Below, piece after piece: positions 1 through 4,593 of a stretch of DNA of 5,975 nt (within the stretch, counting starts at the first letter, position 1; each line of letters opens with the position of its first letter). The stretch is taken from NCBI GenBank assembly GCA_036260075.1, contig DATAAM010000173.1, forward strand, positions 1 to 5,975, written 5' to 3'. The position numbers were made by a program, and so were the translations under genes. The notes under the pieces are model-generated. The model did no database searches, was not told the DNA's origin, and saw only the letters and a program-made list of their open reading frames with translations. This stretch comes from DATAAM01 sp036260075. GTDB lineage: Bacteria > Actinomycetota > Acidimicrobiia > Acidimicrobiales > JAHWLA01.

Positions 1-258
1 GAGCTGCTGACGATGTTCCACCCGATGGTGGCGGGCGTCACCATCCCCGGCGTCGGCCTCGTCGTGATGGGCGCCGCGGGCTACATCGACAAGAACCCGA
101 GCAACAAGCCCGAGGACCGCAAGTTCGCCATCGCCCTCATGACGATGTTCCTCATGTTCTGGGCCGTCCTCGTCATCATCGGCTCGTTCTTCCGAGGCGA
201 GGGCTTCAACTTCATCATGCCGTGGCGCCAAGGCGTCCACGAGATCTTCGACCTGTAG
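1..258 (+). CDS. qcrB: Cytochrome b-type subunit of quinol:cytochrome c reductase, C-terminal part (5' truncated)
   Basis: The frame is open from base 1 to the TAG at 256-258, giving the last 85 residues of a larger membrane protein whose start lies outside the window. Two hydrophobic stretches are visible, at about residues 10-27 and 42-62. Between them is a loop reading YIDKNPSNKPEDRK, and after the second comes FFRGEGFNFIMPW. The D-x-NPS loop and the RG...PW ending are typical of the C-terminal domain (subunit IV-like part) of bc/b6f-type cytochrome b in many non-proteobacterial lineages. The protein would form the quinol-oxidising membrane core with the Rieske protein encoded 12 bases downstream. 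Heme-binding histidines are not visible because that part is missing. It could be a full-length cytochrome b or a separate subunit IV. The family is fairly secure; the symbol is less so, since this C-terminus is unlike the mycobacterial QcrB tail I remember. Confidence 0.82.
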   Translation, partial: ELLTMFHPMVAGVTIPGVGLVVMGAAGYIDKNPSNKPEDRKFAIALMTMFLMFWAVLVIIGSFFRGEGFNFIMPWRQGVHEIFDL

Positions 259-261
259 GAG
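258..261 (+). promoter_or_regulatory. Ribosome binding site of the Rieske gene
   Basis: GGAG begins on the last base of the upstream TAG stop and lies 9 bases before the ATG at 271. It supports that start and shows the Rieske gene is read from the same transcript as the cytochrome b gene. Confidence 0.6.
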
Positions 262-270
262 CGAAAGCCG

Positions 271-1104
271 ATGAACGCCGTCGTCGTCGCTGTCGTGGTG
301 GTGCTCGTGCTGGCGATCGTCTTCGTCGCCACCACGGCCACCCGGCGCGACCGGGTGGCGGCCATGCGCGGCGTCCGGGAGGCCCGCCGCCGCGACCGCG
401 GCAACCCACTCGAAGCCGACGGCACGGCCACCGGCCGTGAGGTCGAACGGGCCGCCGTGCTCGAACGCCGGGCCGGCACCGCCGTCGCCGTGCCCGCCGC
501 CGCCCCGCCGCCCGCGCCGCGGGCTCCGCTCGACGACGAAGCGCTGGGCGTGACCCGGCGCCAGTTCTTCAACCGCAGCATCGTGGCCATGTTCGGCCTC
601 GGCCTCGGCGGCTTCGGCGCCGCCACACTCGGCTTCCTGTGGCCCTCGCTGTCGGGCGGGTTCGGCTCGAAGATCCGCGTCGGCAAGCTCGACGACATCC
701 TCGGACAGATCGCCGCCACCCGCGAGCCCGTCTACGTGGCCGAGGCCCGCTCGTGGATCGCGCCGTATCCGCAGGAAGCGCTCGACAAGGCCCGCGACAT
801 CTACACCGGCGGCGTGCTCGACGGCATGGAGCAGGGCGTCGTGGCGCTCTACCAGAAGTGCGTGCACCTGGGCTGCCGGGTGCCGTGGTGCACGAGCTCG
901 CAGTGGTTCGAGTGCCCGTGCCACGGGTCGCAGTACAACCGGGTCGGCGAGCGCAAGGCCGGGCCCGCCCCCCGCGGCCTCGACCGCTTCGGCGTGAGCG
1001 TCGACGGCGGGGTCGTCGTGGTCGACACCGCCCAGGTCATCCAAGGCCCGCCCATCGGCACCAACACCACCGGTCAGGAGCAGGAAGGCCCGCATTGCGC
1101 GTAG
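271..1104 (+). CDS. qcrA: Rieske [2Fe-2S] iron-sulfur protein of the bc-type complex, Tat-type
   Basis: This 277-residue protein is the Rieske subunit, which takes an electron from quinol at the outer face of the membrane and passes it to cytochrome c. The cluster-binding motifs are CVHLGC (197-202) and CPCHGS (215-220). By family rule the ligands are C197, H199, C215 and H218, with C202-C217 as the stabilising disulfide. A hydrophobic helix at 3-20 is followed by an Arg-rich stretch (25-43) and an Ala/Pro-rich linker (69-88). A twin-arginine motif, TRRQFF (R96, R97), then precedes a second hydrophobic helix at about 103-124. Such an internal Tat signal after an earlier membrane helix is known from actinobacterial QcrA; those usually have three helices, but I see two. 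GPAPRGLDRF (231-240) resembles the proline-loop region. Additional cysteines at 207 and 276 are unusual. The gene overlaps the probable start of the next one by 10 bases. Confidence 0.95.
   Translation: MNAVVVAVVVVLVLAIVFVATTATRRDRVAAMRGVREARRRDRGNPLEADGTATGREVERAAVLERRAGTAVAVPAAAPPPAPRAPLDDEALGVTRRQFFNRSIVAMFGLGLGGFGAATLGFLWPSLSGGFGSKIRVGKLDDILGQIAATREPVYVAEARSWIAPYPQEALDKARDIYTGGVLDGMEQGVVALYQKCVHLGCRVPWCTSSQWFECPCHGSQYNRVGERKAGPAPRGLDRFGVSVDGGVVVVDTAQVIQGPPIGTNTTGQEQEGPHCA
1082..1088 (+). promoter_or_regulatory. Ribosome binding site supporting a TTG start for the cytochrome c gene
   Basis: AGGAAGG lies inside the 3' end of the Rieske gene, 6 bases before the TTG at 1095. No ATG or GTG occurs in this frame between the Rieske stop and the end of the first membrane helix; the first ATG codes residue 34. 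This Shine-Dalgarno match is therefore the main evidence for the TTG start. Confidence 0.55.
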
Positions 1105-2114
1105 ACCTCGTCGTCGCCGCCACCTCCACCCCGCAGAAGGTCGGCATCGCCGTCGCCGTCCTCGTCGTCGTCGGCTGGGCGGCCTACCTCGTCATGCACC
1201 TGCGGCGCCCCGAGAGCCCGCCGCCCGGCAGCGAGATCGAGCTCGCCCCCAACCGCAAGCCCTACCTCGACGACGGCGAGCTCGAGGGCCCGAAGCTCGA
1301 CAAGTCGCTGAAGTGGGCGCTGGTGACCCTGGTGGTCAGCGCCGTGGGGCTGCCCGCCTACTGGCTCAACGAGCCCAGCCGCCAGGCCGGCGCCGAGCGG
1401 GGCTTCGACGAGCGCTCTGCCCGCCGCGGCTACATCATGTTCCAGCCCGCCAGCTCCGACGTGCCCGCCGGCAACGTGGGCCACTTCGGCTGCGGCGAGT
1501 GCCACGGCAACGAGGGCCAAGGCGGCTCGGTGCGATACGCGCTGGGCGACCCGCTCGACCCCTCCAAGCCGCCCCGCCAGGTGGTCTGGGAGGCGCCGGC
1601 GCTCAACACCGCGGCCCTGCGCTACACCGACGACCAGCTTCGCTCCGTCCTCGTGTACGGCCGGCCGAACACCCCCATGCCCGCGTGGGGCGTGCTCGGC
1701 GGCGGCCCCATGAACGACCAGCAGATCGACGACCTCATCGCCTACATGAAGCAGTTGGCCGACGAGGTCGACACGGAGAAGCTGAAGGCCGATGCCATGG
1801 CGAAGTACGGGCTCGACGGCAAGTCGCTGTTCGAGGCGTACTGCGCCCGCTGCCACACGAAGGGGTGGAGCTACGGCGAGCCCGAGGAGCCCGGCGGAGG
1901 GGCGTTCGGGCCCAGCCTCCTCGATGGGGCCACCTTGCGGCAGTTCCCGAACATCGAGGACCACATCGAGTTCGTCGCCAACAGCGCCCAGTACGGCAAG
2001 GCCTACGGCACACGGGGCGTGGCGGGCAACGAAGCCGGCGGCATGCCCCGCTTCGGGGAGATGCTGACCGAGGAGCAGATCCGAGCCGTCGTCGAGTACG
2101 AGCGGAGCCTGTGA
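1095..2114 (+). CDS. Membrane-anchored diheme cytochrome c of the bc-type complex
   Basis: Read from the TTG at 1095 this is a 339-residue protein with two c-type heme sites: CGECH (C133, C136, H137) and CARCH (C250, C253, H254). Likely axial methionines are M195 in TPMPAWG and M317 in GGMPRFG, each followed by a helix typical of class I cytochrome c. Two hydrophobic helices precede the hemes, at about 16-34 and 72-90, joined by a charged loop beginning HLRRPE. By the positive-inside rule this puts the loop in the cytoplasm and both heme domains outside. The likely job is to accept electrons from the Rieske protein and pass them to the terminal oxidase, the role QcrC has in other actinobacteria. 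QcrC, however, carries a C-terminal anchor; here the protein ends soon after the second heme domain. The two-helix plus diheme layout also recalls CcoP of cbb3 oxidase, but the neighbours favour the bc complex. The stop overlaps the next ATG by one base. Confidence 0.88.
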   Translation: MRVDLVVAATSTPQKVGIAVAVLVVVGWAAYLVMHLRRPESPPPGSEIELAPNRKPYLDDGELEGPKLDKSLKWALVTLVVSAVGLPAYWLNEPSRQAGAERGFDERSARRGYIMFQPASSDVPAGNVGHFGCGECHGNEGQGGSVRYALGDPLDPSKPPRQVVWEAPALNTAALRYTDDQLRSVLVYGRPNTPMPAWGVLGGGPMNDQQIDDLIAYMKQLADEVDTEKLKADAMAKYGLDGKSLFEAYCARCHTKGWSYGEPEEPGGGAFGPSLLDGATLRQFPNIEDHIEFVANSAQYGKAYGTRGVAGNEAGGMPRFGEMLTEEQIRAVVEYERSL

Positions 2115-2908
2115 TGGAGCAAGCCCTTGTCGCCGCCCTCCAGTGGGACCCCCACATCCGGGGCGCGCTGATCGTCCTGACCGCAGTGCTCATCCTGCCG
2201 GGGAGCGTCTACCTGCTCCTGGCCACCAACATGGGCGCCCGGGTCGGCCTGCTGCTGGCCGTCACCGGGCTCACCGGCTGGCTGTTCCTCATGGGGGTCA
2301 TCTGGACGGTCTACGGCATCGGCCTCAAGGGCCGCAGCCCCGAGTGGGTCACCAAGGAGATCGTCACCGGCGACGTGTCGCAGTCGACGCTCGAGGTGAT
2401 GCGCGAGTTCCCCACCAAGTGGAAGCGCATCACGGCGGGCAACAAGGTGTACGCCGACGCCGTGGCCGCCGCCGACCAGGTGCTCGCTCCCAGCGAGGCA
2501 CCGCCGAGCGCCCACGGCGCGCCCGCGGAGCCGGAGGAGCCGGAGTTCGAATCGCCCTTCGACGCCCCGACCGACTACGTGGCCAAGGGTGAGGGCTTCG
2601 AGATCGGCGGCGACAACGAGCTGTTCACCATCGGCAGGCACAAGTTCTACTTCCGGCACTCGCCCCACTGGGCGGTGATCCAGGTGCAGCCGTCGCTCCC
2701 GCAGGAGGGCGAGGTGATCCGGCCCGAGCCCGACCCGTCGAAGCCCACAACGACGGTGATCATGGTGCGCGACCTGGGCAGCGTGCGCCTGCCGCCGTTC
2801 ATCCTGGCCGTGTCGACGGGCCTCATGTTCGGCATCTGCTGCTACGTGCTGCACCAGCGTGACAAAGAGATCATGCGGGCGCGCACGGCGGCGGCCGGCG
2901 CCCAGTGA
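2114..2908 (+). CDS. Unrecognised three-helix membrane protein in the bc/nuo operon
   Basis: I do not recognise this 264-residue protein. Its ATG shares one base with the cytochrome c stop (TGATG), and GGAG at 2104-2107 lies 6 bases upstream, so the start is well supported. Hydrophobic helices lie at about 17-37, 43-66 and 226-246. The first two are joined by a short loop (TNMGAR). Between helices 2 and 3 is a hydrophilic region of about 155 residues with a mixed-charge part (71-125), an acidic Pro/Glu/Ala-rich linker (126-152), and a more ordered-looking part with an aromatic, His-rich stretch HKFYFRHSPHWAVIQVQP (176-193). The C-terminal tail is basic (HQRDKEIMRAR). Positive charges favour the tail inside and the central region outside, but this is not decisive. 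C242 and C243 lie in the last helix. No heme CxxCH or iron-sulfur motif is present. Its position suggests an accessory or assembly subunit of the bc complex, which is inference only. Confidence 0.8.
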   Translation: MEQALVAALQWDPHIRGALIVLTAVLILPGSVYLLLATNMGARVGLLLAVTGLTGWLFLMGVIWTVYGIGLKGRSPEWVTKEIVTGDVSQSTLEVMREFPTKWKRITAGNKVYADAVAAADQVLAPSEAPPSAHGAPAEPEEPEFESPFDAPTDYVAKGEGFEIGGDNELFTIGRHKFYFRHSPHWAVIQVQPSLPQEGEVIRPEPDPSKPTTTVIMVRDLGSVRLPPFILAVSTGLMFGICCYVLHQRDKEIMRARTAAAGAQ

Positions 2909-3028
2909 TGGCTCGGGCGACCTCCTCCGTCGTCGGACCTCGCCACCGACGCCCACCGGCTCACCGTGTCGAGGCCGACTGCCGGCCGAGGCACCACTAG
3001 TGTCCACGCCGGAAGGAGGCTTGCGGCG
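2909..3028 (+). other. Gap between the unknown membrane protein gene and nuoA
   Basis: These 120 bases separate the bc-type genes from nuoA in a locus where most other genes overlap. I find no convincing sigma70-type promoter and no stem followed by a T run. A 30-codon ORF (2908-3000) begins on an ATG overlapping the upstream TGA, but it has no Shine-Dalgarno sequence and little codon periodicity. A weak 5-bp stem (GGCCG/CGGCC) lies near 2973-2987. An 8-base palindrome CACTAGTG is at 2995-3002. A promoter for the nuo genes could lie here but cannot be shown from sequence. Confidence 0.5.
3011..3019 (+). promoter_or_regulatory. Strong ribosome binding site of nuoA
   Basis: GGAAGGAGG is a near-perfect Shine-Dalgarno sequence ending 9 bases before the ATG at 3029. 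It decides the nuoA start against an upstream in-frame GTG at 2966, which would add 21 residues not expected for the family. Confidence 0.75.
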
Positions 3029-3475
3029 ATGAGCGACTACCTCCCCATCCTCGTGATGCTCGTGCTGGCCACCGCGTTCGCGGCGCTGTCGTTCGTGGCG
3101 TCGGGCCTCCTGGCGCCGCGCAAGCCGACGGCGGCGAAGGTGGCGCCCTACGAGTGCGGCATCGTGCCCACCCGCGAGCCCGCCGAGCGCTTCCCGGTGC
3201 GCTTCTACCTCGTGGCGATGATCTTCATCATCTTCGACATCGAGATCATCTTCCTCTACCCGTGGGCGGTGATCTCCGACCGGCTGCAGCTGTTCGGCTT
3301 GATCGAGATGATCGTCTTCGCCGTCGCCGTGTTCGTCTCGTTCGTCTACCTCATCAGCAACGGCGCCCTCGACTGGGGACCGGCCAAGCGCCTGCGCCCG
3401 GTGGGCGACGTCCCCACCGGCCGCACCAGCGAGTCCACCGTCCGTCGCATCAGCCGGCCGGGCGCGGCGGCCTAG
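3029..3475 (+). CDS. nuoA: NADH-quinone oxidoreductase subunit A (complex I)
   Basis: This 148-residue protein is the small membrane subunit NuoA, which sits at the junction of the peripheral and membrane arms of complex I and helps form the quinone-site region. Three hydrophobic helices lie at about 4-28, 58-79 and 88-110. The conserved loop between helices 1 and 2 reads PYECGIVPT (40-48), with the family Cys at 43. RFPVRFYLVAMIFIIFDIE (54-72) carries the conserved acidic residues D70 and E72 at the start of the FDIEIIFLYPW motif. The Arg/Pro-rich C-terminal tail (about 119-148) is somewhat longer than in the roughly 120-residue forms. It begins the nuo set but is separated from the genes on both sides by gaps, so it may have its own promoter. 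The family assignment is secure. Confidence 0.95.
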   Translation: MSDYLPILVMLVLATAFAALSFVASGLLAPRKPTAAKVAPYECGIVPTREPAERFPVRFYLVAMIFIIFDIEIIFLYPWAVISDRLQLFGLIEMIVFAVAVFVSFVYLISNGALDWGPAKRLRPVGDVPTGRTSESTVRRISRPGAAA

Positions 3476-3514
3476 GAGCACGGTGCGCCCCGTCCGAGGT
3501 CTCGACCACAGCTT

Positions 3515-3533
3515 GACGGCCGCCGGCGCCGTC
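3515..3533 (+). other. GC-rich hairpin in the nuoA-nuoB gap
   Basis: GACGGC at 3515-3520 can pair with GCCGTC at 3528-3533 around a 7-base loop. No T run follows, so it is not a standard intrinsic terminator. It could be an RNA-stability or attenuation element, or simply chance in GC-rich DNA. Confidence 0.3.
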
Positions 3534-3595
3534 GGCCGCGTCCTCCTGGTCGAACGGAGGCTGCCTTCCTTCGTCTTCGATCTCTGCCGAGGACC

Positions 3596-3623
3596 GGTGG
3601 CCCGCCGATCCGCCCACGCCACC
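3596..3623 (+). other. Hairpin just upstream of the nuoB ribosome binding site
   Basis: GGTGGC at 3596-3601 can pair with GCCACC at 3618-3623 around a 16-base loop. An alternative pairing uses CGAGG at 3589-3593 with CCTCG further out. The stem ends three bases before the AAGGGGG of nuoB, so it could affect access to that site. No T run follows. Confidence 0.25.
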
Positions 3624-3626
3624 TCG

Positions 3627-3633
3627 AAGGGGG
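3627..3633 (+). promoter_or_regulatory. Ribosome binding site of nuoB
   Basis: AAGGGGG lies 7 bases before the ATG at 3641. An in-frame TGA at 3635-3637 rules out any upstream start for nuoB, so the start is fixed. Confidence 0.7.
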
Positions 3634-3640
3634 CTGACTG

Positions 3641-4138
3641 ATGGGCCTGGAGGACCTCAACCACAACTTCCTCACCGGGCGCTTGGAAGACCTCGTCAAG
3701 TGGGCGAGGCGCAACAGCGTGTGGCCCGCCACCTTCGGCCTCGCCTGCTGTGCCATCGAGATGATGGCCACGGGGGCGTCGAAGTTCGACCTCAGCCGCT
3801 TCGGCATGGAGGTGTTCCGCGCCTCGCCGCGGCAAGCCGACCTGATGATCGTGGCGGGCCGGGTGTCGCAGAAGATGGCACCGGTGCTCCGCCAGGTCTA
3901 CGACCAGATGATGGAGCCCAAGTGGGTGATCTCGATGGGCGTGTGCGCGTCGAGCGGCGGGATGTTCAACAACTACGCCATCGTGCAGGGCGTCGACCAG
4001 GTCGTGCCCGTCGACGTGTACGCCCCCGGCTGTCCGCCGGGACCGGAGACGCTGCTGCACTCGATCATCACGTTGCACGACCACATCCGCAGCGGCGAGC
4101 TCACCCGGCGCACGCCGATCGTGTTGGGGACGCCATGA
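3641..4138 (+). CDS. nuoB: NADH-quinone oxidoreductase subunit B (complex I, N2 cluster)
   Basis: This 165-residue protein is NuoB (PSST), which holds the terminal [4Fe-4S] cluster N2 that hands electrons to quinone. The four cluster cysteines are all present: the adjacent pair C36-C37 in GLACCAIE, C102 in MGVCASSGG, and C131 in APGCPPGPE. Their spacings of 65 and 29 residues after C37 match the family pattern. MSKFDLxRFG-type sequence appears as ASKFDLSRFG (46-55), followed by ASPRQADLMIVAG (61-73), both family hallmarks near the quinone pocket. The length is normal for a short NuoB with little N-terminal extension. The stop overlaps the nuoC ATG in an ATGA junction, implying coupled translation. 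No defect is visible. Confidence 0.97.
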   Translation: MGLEDLNHNFLTGRLEDLVKWARRNSVWPATFGLACCAIEMMATGASKFDLSRFGMEVFRASPRQADLMIVAGRVSQKMAPVLRQVYDQMMEPKWVISMGVCASSGGMFNNYAIVQGVDQVVPVDVYAPGCPPGPETLLHSIITLHDHIRSGELTRRTPIVLGTP

Positions 4139-4593
4139 TCGAAGAGTGGTCCCACGGGGTGCAGGTGCTGTTCCCGACGCGCGACACATACGTCGAGACG
4201 GTGCAAGGCCTGAAGGACGACGGCTTCGAGCTGTGCGCCGACGTCACCGCCGTCGACTACCTCGTGCACCCGAGGCGGTCGTTGCCCGAGGGCGTCACGC
4301 CCGAGCGCTTCGAGGTCGTGGTGAACCTGGTGTCGATGTCGCAGCGCCGCCGGGTGCGGCTGCGCGTGCAGGTGCCCGAAGGTGATCCGTGCGTGGGCTC
4401 GCTCTTCTCCTTGTATCCCGGCACGGAGGCCATGGAGCGCGAGGCGTTCGACCTCATGGGCGTCCTGTTCGAGGGCCACCCCGACCTCACCCGCATCCTC
4501 ATGCCGGAAGACTGGGAGGGCCACCCGCTCCGCAAGGACTACGCCATGGGGCGCGTGCCCGTGCAGTTCAAGGCCGTGCCGGGGACCCGCTGA
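4135..4593 (+). CDS. nuoC: NADH-quinone oxidoreductase subunit C (complex I 30-kDa subunit)
   Basis: This 152-residue protein is NuoC, a peripheral-arm subunit that packs against NuoD and has no redox centre. The family signature is complete: EREAFDLMGVLFEGHPDLTR (101-120) followed by ILMP, then DWEGHPLRKDY (126-136). The N-terminal part (1-80) has the expected mixed alpha/beta character, with VTAVDYL at 37-43 matching the conserved core. It is short compared with the roughly 200-residue and longer forms in many actinobacteria: both the N-terminal extension and most of the C-terminal tail are absent. It is a separate gene, not fused to nuoD as in E. coli. It starts in an ATGA overlap with nuoB and ends in a TGATG overlap with nuoD. 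Confidence 0.95.
   Translation: MIEEWSHGVQVLFPTRDTYVETVQGLKDDGFELCADVTAVDYLVHPRRSLPEGVTPERFEVVVNLVSMSQRRRVRLRVQVPEGDPCVGSLFSLYPGTEAMEREAFDLMGVLFEGHPDLTRILMPEDWEGHPLRKDYAMGRVPVQFKAVPGTR

Larger units (their letters stand above)
3476..3640 (+). other. Gap between nuoA and nuoB with a possible 52-codon ORF
   Basis: nuoA and nuoB are normally almost adjacent, so 165 bases here are unusual. On the plus strand an ORF runs from a GTG at 3483 to a TGA at 3639-3641 that shares its last base with the nuoB ATG, the same TGATG overlap seen at two other junctions in this locus. AGGAG (3474-3478) lies 4 bases before the GTG, closer than ideal. By hand count over 52 codons, G+C is 40, 30 and 43 at codon positions 1, 2 and 3, a coding-like order in a GC-rich genome. 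The product would be small and basic, with a hydrophobic patch GRVLLVERRLPSFVFDL; I do not recognise it. It may be a small gene, a gene remnant or chance. Confidence 0.4.

Noticed and set aside
639..1094. Upstream extension of the cytochrome c frame through the Rieske gene
   Set aside because: This part overlaps the motif-bearing Rieske frame almost completely and translates to Arg/Pro-rich sequence without recognisable features.
1095..2114. Assignment as CcoP of a cbb3 oxidase
   Set aside because: Helix and heme layout is similar, but no oxidase subunits are adjacent, and the gene overlaps the Rieske gene in a bc-type operon.
2908..3000. 30-codon ORF starting in a TGATG overlap after the unknown membrane protein
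   Set aside because: It has no Shine-Dalgarno sequence, G+C by codon position (24, 20 and 23 of 30) shows no clear coding pattern, and the product is a low-complexity Arg/His/Pro peptide.
2995..3003. CACTAGTG palindrome and TAGTGT as a possible -10 element before nuoA
   Set aside because: No matching -35 element lies at a suitable distance, and an 8-base palindrome is expected by chance.
2966..3028. Alternative GTG start for nuoA
   Set aside because: The ATG at 3029 has a near-perfect ribosome binding site, and the extension is basic, unstructured and not expected in NuoA.
3513..3518. TTGACG as a -35 box for a nuoB promoter
   Set aside because: The sequence 16-18 bases downstream is GC-rich with no TAnnnT hexamer.
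2003..4189. Long minus-strand open frame across several genes
   Set aside because: It lies antisense to genes with clear family motifs and has the His/Arg/Val-rich composition of a shadow frame in GC-rich DNA.
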